Of a stretch of DNA of 64,000 nt, positions 28,621-38,421 are shown one piece after another. A program made the position numbers and the translations under genes. The stretch spans positions 1 to 64,000 of the forward strand of contig CAZWCX010000019.1 of NCBI GenBank assembly GCA_964632945.1, given 5' to 3'. The notes beneath the pieces are model-generated. The model was not told the DNA's origin and ran no database searches. It saw only the letters and a program-made list of their open reading frames with translations. Origin of the DNA: CAZWCX01 sp964632945. Lineage in GTDB: Bacteria; Planctomycetota; MHYJ01; WSZJ01; CAZWCX01. How positions within the stretch are numbered: position 1 is the first letter of the stretch; every line of letters begins with the position of its first letter.

Positions 28621-31077
28621 ATGGGAACCCTCCTCGAGAAACTCCTCGGCATTCAAGGCGCGGAGATCCCTCCGGGCTCGGAATGGGGCATCGCGTGGCG
28701 CAATCTGCCCGATCTCTGGCTCATCGTCCTGGTGCTGATCCCGACCGTGCTGCTGGTGACGACCTGGGTCTACCGGCATGAGAGCCGCTCGGCCGGCCGG
28801 GGCCCGAAACTTCTGCTCGGCGCCCTGCGCGCGCTGGTTCTGCTCCTCGTGCTGCTGGTCCTCTTCGAGCCCGTCCTGTCGATCGAGACCTCGACCACCA
28901 AGGAAACCACGGTGGTGTTCCTGATCGACGAGTCGGCGAGCATGAGCATCAAGGACCGCCTGACCGGCGCGGAGGAGCGGCTCAAGGCGGCCCGCGCGAC
29001 CGGGATCGTGCCGATGTCGTCCGGCTCGCTCGCCGCCGCGGATGAGTCGGCGCTCGATGCGTTGACCCGAATCGATCTCGTCAACCGCACGCTGGCGAAC
29101 ACGAACCTGGGCGTGATCGAGACGATCCGCAAGCGGCACAAGGTGCAGGTGTTCTCCTTCTCCGGCGCGCTCGTGCGCGATCCGGAGGTCGGCACGCTCG
29201 AGGCGACGGGGAACGAGTCGGGCATCGGGGAGGCGATCGTCAACGCTCTCAAGGAGATGCAGAGCCAGATCGTGGTCGCCATGGTGCTGATCTCCGACGG
29301 TCGAAACACCAAGGGGGTGAACCCCATCGACGTCGCCGGGACGACCCTGCAGCGGGACTATGCGGTGCCCGTGTACACCATCGGCGTGGGCAATCCGCGC
29401 GAGCCGCGCGACATCGAGCTCAAGCAGATGGAAGGGCCGGACGTGGCGCTCGCCAAGGACATCGTCCTTTTCACCTTCCGCGTCCGCAGTCCGGGTTTCG
29501 CGGGACAGGAGGTCGAGGTTACCCTCCAGCAGGGCGACGGCACCGACGCCGACCCGGTCGTGGAGCGTAAGACCATCACGCTTGAGGGGGGGGAGAACGA
29601 CCAGGAAGTGCAGATCTCGTACAAGCCCGAGGAAAAGGGACAGTTCGTCTGCTCGATCGCGATCCCGGCACAGCCGGACGAACTGATCGTGGAAAACAAC
29701 GTCATCCGGCGCGAGATCCAGGTCGTCGATCACAAGATCAAGGTCCTCTACGTGGACGGGTACCCGCGCTGGGAGTACCGGTATCTCAAAAATGCCCTCG
29801 TCCGCGACGAGTCGGTCGAGGTGTGGGTGCTCCTGCAAAGCGCCGATCCGGGCTTTCCCCAGGAAGGGTCCCGGAACGTGAAGCCGATCAGCGAGTTCCC
29901 TCCCGACCTCAAGGATCTGCTGCAGTACGACGTGATCATCTTCGGCGACGTCGATCCCAACGGGGCCTATCTGCCCATCCTGCAGCCCGAAAAGACGCTC
30001 GAGAACATCGCCGAGTTCGTGGAGAACTTCGGCGGCGGCTTCGCCATGATCGCGGGGAGCCAGGATTGCCCCCGATCGTATCGCGGCACGGCGGTGGCGA
30101 AGGTCCTGCCGATCATTCCGAACGAAGATTTCGACGGACTGGATTCGTCGCCCCGCTCCGAGCGCGTCCCGCTCAAGCTCACCCTTTCCGGCCGCGAGCA
30201 TCCGATCACCCAGCTGGAGCTCGAGCCGGACAAGAACGTCGAACTGTGGGAGGACCGCGACGGCCAGAACGACGGACTGCCCGGAATCTTCTGGTACTAC
30301 CCGGTCAAGCGGGTGAAGTCGGGCGCCTCCGTCCTGGTGGCGCGCAACAGCCCGACCGATGCCAACCTCGACCCGATCGTCGCCGTCCAGCAAGTGGGTC
30401 GCGGGCGCACCATGTTCGTGGCGACGGACGAGACCTGGCGCTGGCGCTTCGTGCGCGGCGACAAGTACTTCTACGCCTTCTGGCGGGAGAGCCTGTCCTG
30501 GCTCCGCGGCGGCCGACTGCTCGGCAGCAAGCGATTCTCTCTCGAAGTTTCCCCGGAGACCTGCGGCCCCAATGACACGGTAAAGATCTTCGCCCGCGTC
30601 TACGATGCCGAGTATCGGCCGGTCGATGACGCCACCTATCCCTGCACGGTGGAGTTGCCCGGGGTGGAGACGCAGGAAATCGAGCTGCGCGCCACGGGCA
30701 AGCAGCCCGGCCGCTACGCCGGGGAGTACAAGCCCCGGGACTTGGGGACCTACTCCCTGGCCATCGGTCCCCAGGGATTGGGAGTGGAGAAGGACCGCGC
30801 CACCGCCCAGTTCAAGGTGGTCTTCCCCAACCGTGAGTTTGAGCAGCCGTCGCTTGATCGGGATACGCTGGAAACCGTCGCGGAGCGAAGCGGCGGCGTG
30901 TTTCTGCCCATCTTCGACATCGACAAGCTGCCCGAGCAGGTGCAGCGACGCGGCGAAGCCACCAGCACGATGATCACCCGGGAGTACGACCTGTGGGATT
31001 CGCCGCTTCTGTACCTGCTGTTCACGGCCTTGATCACGCTGGAGTGGGTGATCCGGAAGCGGTTCCGGCTGCTCTAG
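28621..31077 (+). CDS. Membrane VWA protein with glutamine-amidotransferase-like domain
   Basis: This 818-residue protein begins with two helices (LWLIVLVLIPTVLLVTTWVY and ALRALVLLLVLLVLFEPVLS). A VWA domain follows with LIDESASM near residue 100 and MVLISDGRNTKG further on. After a beta region comes a GATase1-like alpha/beta segment (KVLYVDGYPRWEYRYLKNAL, FVENFGGGFAMIAGSQDCP, GRGRTMFVATDETWRW), without an obvious catalytic Cys. It ends with an anchor helix (LLYLLFTALITLEWVI). Such VWA/GATase-like proteins usually accompany MoxR, DUF58 and BatA genes. The start at 28621 is five bases after the upstream stop, and GGAGG precedes it. It probably works with the preceding gene product. Confidence 0.83.
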   Translation: MGTLLEKLLGIQGAEIPPGSEWGIAWRNLPDLWLIVLVLIPTVLLVTTWVYRHESRSAGRGPKLLLGALRALVLLLVLLVLFEPVLSIETSTTKETTVVFLIDESASMSIKDRLTGAEERLKAARATGIVPMSSGSLAAADESALDALTRIDLVNRTLANTNLGVIETIRKRHKVQVFSFSGALVRDPEVGTLEATGNESGIGEAIVNALKEMQSQIVVAMVLISDGRNTKGVNPIDVAGTTLQRDYAVPVYTIGVGNPREPRDIELKQMEGPDVALAKDIVLFTFRVRSPGFAGQEVEVTLQQGDGTDADPVVERKTITLEGGENDQEVQISYKPEEKGQFVCSIAIPAQPDELIVENNVIRREIQVVDHKIKVLYVDGYPRWEYRYLKNALVRDESVEVWVLLQSADPGFPQEGSRNVKPISEFPPDLKDLLQYDVIIFGDVDPNGAYLPILQPEKTLENIAEFVENFGGGFAMIAGSQDCPRSYRGTAVAKVLPIIPNEDFDGLDSSPRSERVPLKLTLSGREHPITQLELEPDKNVELWEDRDGQNDGLPGIFWYYPVKRVKSGASVLVARNSPTDANLDPIVAVQQVGRGRTMFVATDETWRWRFVRGDKYFYAFWRESLSWLRGGRLLGSKRFSLEVSPETCGPNDTVKIFARVYDAEYRPVDDATYPCTVELPGVETQEIELRATGKQPGRYAGEYKPRDLGTYSLAIGPQGLGVEKDRATAQFKVVFPNREFEQPSLDRDTLETVAERSGGVFLPIFDIDKLPEQVQRRGEATSTMITREYDLWDSPLLYLLFTALITLEWVIRKRFRLL

Positions 31078-31179
31078 CCCGGATGGTCCATGGAGCCGCG
31101 TCGGCGGCTTCGTGAAGAATCCGGGCCGGCGGTCAGGGAGGGGGAGGGGGTCGCAACGGCCAACCGGAGGAATTCCGCC

Positions 31180-34100
31180 GTGGATGAGAGAATCGGCGCG
31201 CGCCGGGCGATCGCCCGGATCCTTGCGGCCCTTCTGACCGTGGCGTTCGGCATTGGGCTCGCGGACGACGCCCGGGCCCAGCCGTCGCCGTCCGAGGACG
31301 AAAACGGGGAACGGGAAGCGGAGCAGGGGAACTACCCGCTTTCCAAGGCCCATGTGCCGGAGGTCGACCGCGCGACCGCCAAGATCAACCAGGCGCGGGA
31401 GGCGGCCGAGCGCAAGAGCTGGCCGCTGGCTGTGCGCAACCTGCAGCAGGTGCTGGAGCAGTATCCGCAGTACGTCGTGGAGTTGAAGGAGCGCAGCGGA
31501 CATTTCCAGGGCGTGCGCGAATACTGCACGCAGCGGCTGCGCGAGATGCCCCCCGAGGCGCTGGCCGTGTACCGCGAGCTGTTCGACGAACGGGCGCGGA
31601 CGCGGTACCAGGAGGCGATGCGCACGGTCGATCGCCGGCGACTCCGGGAAGTGGCGGAAACCTGGCCGCTTTCGGGGTGGGCGCATCGGGCCGCCGGCGT
31701 GCTCGGATCCCTGCTGCTGGAAGAGGGGGCGCTGCGGGAGGCGATCCCGTTCCTCGAACTGGCGTGCGCGAGCGACCTGCCGGAGATCGCCCGGCGCTGG
31801 TTCCTGCCGTTGGCGTCGGCGTACACGCGAATCGGGGACCGATCCCGGCTCGAACGCCTGGCGGAGCGGTTCCTGCAGACGGTGGGCGACACCAGCCTGC
31901 TGGCGGGCGGCAACCCGATCGACGTGGCGCGTACCATCAAGGAATGGGCGGGGCGAATCGCCGTGCCGGCCGTGGCCGCGTCCACCCGGCCGGCCTGGGA
32001 CCGCTGGGAGTGCTTCGGCGGCGATGCCACGCGCTCGCGGCCGCTTTCCCCCTCGCTCGATCTCCCAGAAAAACGCTGGCAGGCCACCATTCCGCAGGGC
32101 GCGACCCCGACCCACTTCAACCGCGAATTCATCCGGGAGCAGTTCACCCCCACCGGCGAAGAGACCTACACGCCGTATTTCCCGGTCGTCTCCGACGGGG
32201 TGGTTTACGTGCACAACGACGTTCAGGTGCTGGCCTTCGAGCTCCTGGCCTCCCAGCATGGAGGACGCAAGCTGTGGGCCTTCCCGACGCCGCCGCGGCT
32301 GCCGTCGACGGATGTGATCTTCGAGCAGCACGCCATCCACACGGCGACGCTGGTCGACGGACGGCTGTTCGTGAACCTGGTCTGGACCCGGAGCGAAGCC
32401 GAACGCCAGCTCGACTGGCTCGACGTGAAGCTGCCGCTGCCGAATCGAGCCCTGATTGCGCTGGACGCGCAATCCGGGCGGTTCCTCTGGCGTCTCGGCG
32501 GGACCCGGGCGAGCGAGGGGGGCGAAGAATTCGCCGATCGCGCGTCGGTGGCGTCCGCGCCCGCGGCCGTCGGAGGCGATCTCTATGCCGGCGCCGTGTA
32601 TCAGGCCAACGCGACGAACCCGATCGAGCACTACGTCTGCAAGGTCGACGCCGCCACCGGCGAGTTGGCCTGGCGGACCAACGTCTGCTCCGGATTCCTC
32701 GAGATGAACCTGTTCAACAACCCGACGCGCGAATCGGTGGGGACGCCGGTTACCGTGTACCAGGATCTGGCCCTCTATTGCACGAACATGGGGGTCGTCG
32801 CCGCGGTGGATACCCGCACCGGACGCGTGCGCTGGCTCCGTCGCTACCGGCAGCTGCCGATCGGACCGACCCGGGACATTCATTCGGAGCGCATGCCTGC
32901 CTCCTGGGCGAACAACCCCATTCTCGTCCACGAGGGCCGCATGTTCGTCGCGCCGACCGATTCACCCTACCTCTACGCGTACGACGTGGAAACAGGCCGG
33001 GAGCTGTGGTCACGCATCCGCAACCAGTACGAGGCGCGACAGGCGGGCGTGGACCAGGAGCGATTCCTCCTCGGCATCCTGCGCGAGACCCTGATCCTGT
33101 CCGGGGAGACCGTCATCGCCCTCGACCTCGGGACCGGTCGCAAGCGGTGGACCTGGAGGCCCCCGGAGTCCAATGACCGGATCCTCGGTCGTGGCGCCTG
33201 CACGCGCGAACACGTGTACGTGCCGACCCGCTTCAAGCTGCACCGGCTCAACCCCGAAGGGCGGGAACAGGCCGCCTTCAAGTGGTACGAGCGGGACGCC
33301 GGGAACGTGCTCATCGCGGACAACGTGCTGTTGAGCGCGACGCCGCGCATGATCATCTCGTTCTTCTCGATGGAGAGCATCGAGCGACAGATTGCGGAGG
33401 AATTGGCCAAAAATCCCGACGACCCCTACCTTCGTTATCGCGTGGGGCTGAGCCACCAGAAGGCGGATCGCTGGCAGGAGGCGACGAAGTCCTTCGAGGA
33501 GGCGATCCGGTTGGGCGAAAAGCGCGCCGACCGGGCGGCGATCCTGGCGGCGGACAACGCGCGCCAGGCCCTGTACCGCATGTACATCGACCTCGGGCGC
33601 CAGGCCTGGGACCGCCGAAATCGCAAGGAGTCCCTGGAGCATTTCGCGCGGGCGAAGACCTGGGCGCGGGACGACGCCGCGGTGGTCGAAATCGCCTTCA
33701 CCGTGGCGGCGCTGCTCCACGAGGCGGATTCGCATGCCGAGTCGATCGTGGAACTCCAGGGGGTGATCGACCGCCATCCGGACGTGCCTTACGCGCGCGG
33801 CACGGCCCGGGAGTACGCCCGGGACCACATCCAGGTCATTCTGAATGCCGTCGGGAGGGCGCCGTACGCCCCCTTCGAGGAGCAGGCGCGTTCGCTCCTG
33901 GCCGCGGCGGACCGCAGCGGTCTGGTCGACGACCATGCGCGGGTCGTGCGCCGCTTCCCCAACAGTGTCGCCGCGGAGACGGCGCTCCTGCGCTCCGCGG
34001 AGATCCTCTACCGGGCGGAATTGATCTCGGACGCCCTGGAACAGATGGGCCTCCTCCTCGAGTACCGGCAGTCGACCCTCTTGCCGGAGGCGTACCGACT

Positions 34101-35499
34101 CCTGGTCATCAGCCACGAGAAGCGCGGCACCTTCACTTCGGCGCGCACCTATCTGATGCAGCTGATCCGCAAGTTCCCCGATGCGCGTATCTCGGGCGAC
34201 GCGGGCATGATCACCGCCCGTGAGTTCGTCCAGCAGCGTCTCCGGCGGCCGGAGTACCAGCAGATCGCGGGCGCGGGACGCCGCCGCGAACTCGGCGCGC
34301 CCCTGCGTCAGGCCTGGATCTGGTCGGACGTCGGCTCGAGCGACTTGTGCCTGCTGACACCCGGCGGGCCGATGCCGCGGGAGGCGACCGACCTCGTCTT
34401 CGTGGCCTCGCGCGGAGTGGTCCGCGCCTTCCGCTGGAACACCGGAGAGGAAGTGTGGCGCGCCCAGACCGAGAAGGCGCAGCTGGCCTCCAAGTGCGTG
34501 TTCTTCGACCAGAATCTCGTCCTCGCGGGGCCGACCACGCTGTTCGCCCTTTCGGTCAAGGACGGACGCGAGCAGTGGCGAATCGAACTCGACGAGTTCT
34601 ATACGCAGGACCTCAAGATCGGGGAGGGGTTGCTCTTCCTCAGCGTCCACAACCGCGTGAGCCGCGACGTCATGCGCCTGCTCGCCCTCGACGCGGCCTC
34701 CGGGCGGGAGATGTGGAGCTTCCCGTACCGCGGCGATCTGCTCGAGGGGTTCTTCGTCGGCGAGGAATTCGTGATCGTACCGACCTCGCCCAAAGACCTG
34801 ACGGTGCTGGACCGGGAAAAGGGAACACAGGTATCGACGATCAGCCTGCCCGGCCGCTATCTCCGCCTGGTCCAGCCGGGACCCTCGCAGCTGGTGGCGA
34901 TGACCTCGCGCAACGCGCTTTCCTGCTGGGACGTCGCCACCGGAAAGCGGGCCTGGCAACAGGAGACCGGGCTGATCGCGCCGGACACGCTGCTGACCAA
35001 CCAGAACGTCATCGCGTTCGTGGAACGATCCGACAGCAACCTCCACCAACCGGTCCTGGTCGTCCTCGATCCCGCGTCCGGGAAGCGGCTTCTGTACACC
35101 AAGGCGTCGGACGGCGATTTCCCCGCTCACGCGGCGATCGACGAGAACGCAGTCTATGTGATCTTCCGCGAACGCACGGCGCGGGACCGGATTTACGTGA
35201 GCGCCTTCTCGTTGCAGGACGGACAGCGCCAGTGGATGGCGCCGCGGGTGGGCAAGGGATCCATGCAGCTCGTCAATCCGATCCTGAGCGCGCAGAGTTT
35301 CATCCTCAACGGCGCCGTCCTCGAACAGATGGGAGGCCGATGGTCTCCGGTGTCGGCGGTCATCAATCGGTCCGACGGCACCCATCTGCAGGAACTGACC
35401 CCGGACTCGGTAGCCCAGGGAACCCCGGTCATGACCGCCGAGAACGGGGTGTTCGCGTTCGTTCACGGCGGACAGTTGTTCGTCTTCGTCGGGGAATGA
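31180..35499 (+). CDS. Large exported PQQ-propeller and TPR protein
   Basis: This 1439-residue protein starts at GTG 31180, with CGGAGGA upstream, giving a signal peptide (AIARILAALLTVAFGIGLA then DDARA); an upstream ATG at 31090 would bury it. An N-terminal helical region precedes a first PQQ-type propeller (ALIALDAQSGRFLWRLGG, VVAAVDTRTGRVRWLRRYRQ, YAYDVETGRELWSRI). A TPR block occupies the middle (YLRYRVGLSHQKADRWQEAT). A second propeller fills the C terminus (VRAFRWNTGEEVWRAQTEKA, CWDVATGKRAWQQE). It is a longer paralogue of the protein at 21904-24288. It is probably periplasmic and scaffold-like, the last large partner of the MoxR/VWA block. Confidence 0.78.
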   Translation: MDERIGARRAIARILAALLTVAFGIGLADDARAQPSPSEDENGEREAEQGNYPLSKAHVPEVDRATAKINQAREAAERKSWPLAVRNLQQVLEQYPQYVVELKERSGHFQGVREYCTQRLREMPPEALAVYRELFDERARTRYQEAMRTVDRRRLREVAETWPLSGWAHRAAGVLGSLLLEEGALREAIPFLELACASDLPEIARRWFLPLASAYTRIGDRSRLERLAERFLQTVGDTSLLAGGNPIDVARTIKEWAGRIAVPAVAASTRPAWDRWECFGGDATRSRPLSPSLDLPEKRWQATIPQGATPTHFNREFIREQFTPTGEETYTPYFPVVSDGVVYVHNDVQVLAFELLASQHGGRKLWAFPTPPRLPSTDVIFEQHAIHTATLVDGRLFVNLVWTRSEAERQLDWLDVKLPLPNRALIALDAQSGRFLWRLGGTRASEGGEEFADRASVASAPAAVGGDLYAGAVYQANATNPIEHYVCKVDAATGELAWRTNVCSGFLEMNLFNNPTRESVGTPVTVYQDLALYCTNMGVVAAVDTRTGRVRWLRRYRQLPIGPTRDIHSERMPASWANNPILVHEGRMFVAPTDSPYLYAYDVETGRELWSRIRNQYEARQAGVDQERFLLGILRETLILSGETVIALDLGTGRKRWTWRPPESNDRILGRGACTREHVYVPTRFKLHRLNPEGREQAAFKWYERDAGNVLIADNVLLSATPRMIISFFSMESIERQIAEELAKNPDDPYLRYRVGLSHQKADRWQEATKSFEEAIRLGEKRADRAAILAADNARQALYRMYIDLGRQAWDRRNRKESLEHFARAKTWARDDAAVVEIAFTVAALLHEADSHAESIVELQGVIDRHPDVPYARGTAREYARDHIQVILNAVGRAPYAPFEEQARSLLAAADRSGLVDDHARVVRRFPNSVAAETALLRSAEILYRAELISDALEQMGLLLEYRQSTLLPEAYRLLVISHEKRGTFTSARTYLMQLIRKFPDARISGDAGMITAREFVQQRLRRPEYQQIAGAGRRRELGAPLRQAWIWSDVGSSDLCLLTPGGPMPREATDLVFVASRGVVRAFRWNTGEEVWRAQTEKAQLASKCVFFDQNLVLAGPTTLFALSVKDGREQWRIELDEFYTQDLKIGEGLLFLSVHNRVSRDVMRLLALDAASGREMWSFPYRGDLLEGFFVGEEFVIVPTSPKDLTVLDREKGTQVSTISLPGRYLRLVQPGPSQLVAMTSRNALSCWDVATGKRAWQQETGLIAPDTLLTNQNVIAFVERSDSNLHQPVLVVLDPASGKRLLYTKASDGDFPAHAAIDENAVYVIFRERTARDRIYVSAFSLQDGQRQWMAPRVGKGSMQLVNPILSAQSFILNGAVLEQMGGRWSPVSAVINRSDGTHLQELTPDSVAQGTPVMTAENGVFAFVHGGQLFVFVGE

Positions 35500-35520
35500 G
35501 GACCCACCGAAGATCCGCCC

Positions 35521-35550
35521 TTTCGCGGGGGCCGCGCGAAACGATATAAT
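35521..35550 (+). promoter_or_regulatory. TATAAT preceded by a 7-bp inverted repeat
   Basis: A perfect TATAAT (35545-35550) lies 33 bp before the 35584 start. Immediately upstream, TTTCGCG (35521-35527) and CGCGAAA (35535-35541) form an inverted repeat covering the expected -35 position, where no good -35 hexamer is present. This suggests an activator- or repressor-controlled promoter, or a hairpin ending the upstream transcript. Confidence 0.5.
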
Positions 35551-35583
35551 GTCCGCGACCCGAAGAGCAGGAGCGAACGAATC

Positions 35584-36651
35584 ATGCGAACTCCCAGGAT
35601 CCGGGGCGCCGCCCTCGCGCTGGGCGCGCTGTTGATCGCGGCCGCCGTTTCGTCGCCTCGCGCGGACGACGTCTCCGGCGTGACCGAAGAGTCGAAACTG
35701 GCCGTCGAGCGTGGATTGGCCTGGCTTGCGGCGCGACAGAACGACGACGGATCCTGGAGTTGCCGCGTCGGCTACAAGCTGAACGACAACTACATGGGCA
35801 AGGATGAGCACCACCACGTCGGCGTGACGGCGCTCGCCGGGATGGCCTTCCTGGCCCACGGGAACGTCCCCGGTCGCGGCCGGTACGGCGTTCAGGTGGC
35901 CAAGGCCCTGGACTTCATCCTCGAGGCCGCCAAGGTGCGCATGGATGGGTACATCACCGCCAACGGAACGCGCATGTATGAGCACGCGTTCTGCACGATG
36001 TTCCTGGGCGAAGTATACGGGATGAGCCCGCGTCCGGACGTGGCCGACGCGCTGCGCCGCGCCGTCGGGATCATCGTGCGCAGCCAGAATCCGGAGGGAG
36101 GATGGCGCTACCAGCCGTTCGCACGGGATGCCGATCTATCCATCACCGTCTCCACCCTCCAGGGGCTGCGCGCGGCGCGCAACGTCGGCATCACCGTCGA
36201 TGCGAACTGCATCGCCAAGGCCATGGAATACGTGAAACGCTGCGGACGCAAGAGCCGGGACGGCAGCTTCGCCTACCAGGACCTGCCCACCCACCAGACC
36301 CGCTTCACGTTCGCCCTCACCGCCGCCGGCGTGACCTCCCTCTTCAGCGGAGGGCTGTACGACGCGACCGAGGCGAAGCGCGGCCTCGAGTACCTGCGCC
36401 TGCACACCCGAGATCTGCGGATGGGCGAATACCACTTCTATTACGGACACTACTACGCAGCCCAGGCGCTCTACCAGGGGGGGCCGCGGTACTGGAACGA
36501 CTACTTCAAGTACCTGCGGGAAGAGATCCTGCGCCATCAGAAGAAGGGGGACGGGAGCTGGGAGGATGACGTCGGCCCGACCTATGCCACGGCCATGGCG
36601 TGCCTGATCCTGCAGCTGCCGAACGAGTACCTGCCCATCTTCCAGCGATAG
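35584..36651 (+). CDS. Exported alpha/alpha toroid (prenyltransferase/squalene-cyclase-like repeat) protein
   Basis: This 355-residue exported protein has a signal peptide (IRGAALALGALLIAAAVSSP). The mature part consists of repeats typical of the terpenoid-cyclase/prenyltransferase alpha-alpha toroid: GLAWLAARQNDDGSWSCRVG, AVGIIVRSQNPEGGWRYQPF and YLREEILRHQKKGDGSWEDD, each with a Q-x-x-D/E-G-x-W (QW-like) turn. No DxDD or zinc-site motif of active cyclases or transferases is seen, so it is probably a non-catalytic repeat protein of the type frequent in Planctomycetota. It has its own promoter-like element and follows the large PQQ protein gene. Convergent with the next gene. Confidence 0.78.
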   Translation: MRTPRIRGAALALGALLIAAAVSSPRADDVSGVTEESKLAVERGLAWLAARQNDDGSWSCRVGYKLNDNYMGKDEHHHVGVTALAGMAFLAHGNVPGRGRYGVQVAKALDFILEAAKVRMDGYITANGTRMYEHAFCTMFLGEVYGMSPRPDVADALRRAVGIIVRSQNPEGGWRYQPFARDADLSITVSTLQGLRAARNVGITVDANCIAKAMEYVKRCGRKSRDGSFAYQDLPTHQTRFTFALTAAGVTSLFSGGLYDATEAKRGLEYLRLHTRDLRMGEYHFYYGHYYAAQALYQGGPRYWNDYFKYLREEILRHQKKGDGSWEDDVGPTYATAMACLILQLPNEYLPIFQR

Positions 36652-36682
36652 CGGGGAAATCGCGAGCGATCGGGGAAAGGGG

Positions 36683-38179
36683 CTACCAGCGGCGGTTCGC
36701 CGACAGCCAGGCGCTCCAGGCCTCCGCGCACGTCTTCCAGGCTTCCGGGGTGTCCGCCTCGGGCGAGGCGATTCCCGCCGGACCGTTGAAGACCAGCAAC
36801 TGCTGGTGGGCCAGGGAATGGTCCGCATTATCGGGTGCGGTCAGGGCGTCGACCAGCCATTGGTTGACGACCTTCCCCGAATTCTGGTCCCACCAGGCCG
36901 CCCATTCTTCCGGGGTGGCGAAGGTCCGCCCGGTGACCGTGCGCAGCGCCTCCATCCCTCGGCCTGCGGCAGCCGGATCGGCGGCTCCGGCGCGCACCAT
37001 CTCCACCAGCGTGCCGGCGAACGCGGAGTGGCCGAGCAGCATCATCTTCTGCATCGCGGGGAAATAGAGCGGATCGGCGGGATCCCCGATCGCGCGCTGA
37101 ATCACTCCCTGGGCGCCCGTCATCGGCTCGGGAAGGACCGAGGCGGCGGGGATCACGCTTCCGGGAGCCTCGAATTCCGGGTCCAGGGCCGTCACCGCCC
37201 GCGGATCCGCGTAGAGATGCAACGCCTCCATCACGGCCGAGCGAATCATCAGGTCGGGATCGCCGAACGCCGTGTCCAGGGCCGAGAGACCCTCGCCCGA
37301 GGTGTACCCGCGCCGCGCGAGCAGGGCGATGCCCTTGATCGCCTTCGTGCGCGTGGATACGGGCAAGTCGGTCCGCCCGGCCAGCACCGCAAGGGCCGAC
37401 AGCGCGGCCTGCTTCCGGTCCTTCAGGAGGGCGGCCAGCGACTCCAGCCCCCCCCCGACATTCTGCTCCACATCCTGGACGATCGGGAGGTCGGCCGGAT
37501 CCACCGGCGGCCCCCCGTAGTTCCCCGATGCCAACGCGACCTTGGGGGGGGTGTTGCCCGACAGGTTGGGATCGGATTTCACCAGGTACCAAATGCCGAC
37601 GCCCAGCAATCCGCCCCCGATCAGCAAGCCGGCAATCAACTTCGCCATGCTCGACTTGATCGAGGTCTGCGGCTCGGGCAGCACCCACTGACCGGTGGAC
37701 AGGTCCATCCCGCACGTGATGCACAGGATGTCGCCGACGTAGAGCGCCGCTCCGCATCCCGGGCACGGAAAGGTCTTCTTTCCCGTCGTCTTCCCCTGGT
37801 CCGGCAACGGGGAGAGCAGCCCTTCCGTTTTCTTGGCGGGCGTCCGGACCGAGCGCGTCCCCTCCTTGCTCTTGGACTTGGTGCGCGACTTCGCGCCCTC
37901 GGACTCCTCCTGGCGGGTCGGCAGCAGTTCGTCATCGCCGGCCTCCGCGGGTTTCACCGCGGGTATGCCGCCGGCCCGGCTCGACTTCCCGCGCCGCCGG
38001 GTATCCTCCTTGGACTTCTCCGACTTGCCGCTGCGAGCGCCGCTTCCCGGCTCGTCCGCGCTCTCGGACGCCGGCACCTTCAGCGGATTGCCGCACCCGG
38101 GGCAACGGATGCGCTTGCCGGCCAGTTCGGGCTTGACGCGGACTTCGCGGCCGCATTCGCAGTTGAATTCGATGCTCAT
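36683..38179 (-). CDS. Double zinc-ribbon membrane protein with HEAT-like repeats
   Basis: This 498-residue protein starts with a planctomycete-style zinc ribbon (FNCECGREVRVKPELAGKRI then RCPGCG). A long Lys/Ser/Arg-rich linker follows (about 40-130), then a second ribbon (FPCPGCGAALYVGD, then CITCGMD). A membrane helix (AKLIAGLLIGGGLLGVGIWY) sits near residue 185. The rest is made of HEAT-like helical repeats (ALSALAVLAGRTDLPVSTRT, GLSALDTAFGDPDLMIRSAV). The ATG has GGGGAG upstream. It probably senses or scaffolds on the outer side of the membrane while the ribbons lie in the cytoplasm. No enzymatic motif is visible. Confidence 0.7.
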   Translation of the reverse strand: MSIEFNCECGREVRVKPELAGKRIRCPGCGNPLKVPASESADEPGSGARSGKSEKSKEDTRRRGKSSRAGGIPAVKPAEAGDDELLPTRQEESEGAKSRTKSKSKEGTRSVRTPAKKTEGLLSPLPDQGKTTGKKTFPCPGCGAALYVGDILCITCGMDLSTGQWVLPEPQTSIKSSMAKLIAGLLIGGGLLGVGIWYLVKSDPNLSGNTPPKVALASGNYGGPPVDPADLPIVQDVEQNVGGGLESLAALLKDRKQAALSALAVLAGRTDLPVSTRTKAIKGIALLARRGYTSGEGLSALDTAFGDPDLMIRSAVMEALHLYADPRAVTALDPEFEAPGSVIPAASVLPEPMTGAQGVIQRAIGDPADPLYFPAMQKMMLLGHSAFAGTLVEMVRAGAADPAAAGRGMEALRTVTGRTFATPEEWAAWWDQNSGKVVNQWLVDALTAPDNADHSLAHQQLLVFNGPAGIASPEADTPEAWKTCAEAWSAWLSANRRW

Positions 38180-38277
38180 GGTGCTCCCCAGCAGCGCAGG
38201 TCCGAATGCGCCGTTCCGTCGGAACCGAAGGTGCGGTCGAGAGTTGCGATTGCGTGCCGACCCCGTCGATTCGGCTC

Positions 38278-38306
38278 ATTGTAGGCGTGCGGGGGGAGGC
38301 CTGCAA
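38278..38306 (-). promoter_or_regulatory. Sigma70-like promoter for the zinc-ribbon/HEAT gene
   Basis: On the minus strand TTGCAG (38306-38301) is followed after 17 bp by TACAAT (38283-38278), about 100 bp upstream of the 38179 start. The spacing is ideal and the -10 matches five of six positions. Confidence 0.55.
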
Positions 38307-38421
38307 GCCAAATCACCGCTCGCGCCCGGTCGCGGGTTCGGCGGCCCCCTGGTTTCCCTTGCGCATGCCCGGTGCGGCCCGCTAGGGTAGGCGCGGAACG
38401 CAGAGGAACGGGAGTCTTCGC

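Noticed and set aside
28585..32931. 1448-codon open frame on the minus strand
   Set aside because: Antisense to the VWA/GATase-like and PQQ genes. Composition is Arg/His-rich with no recognisable domain.
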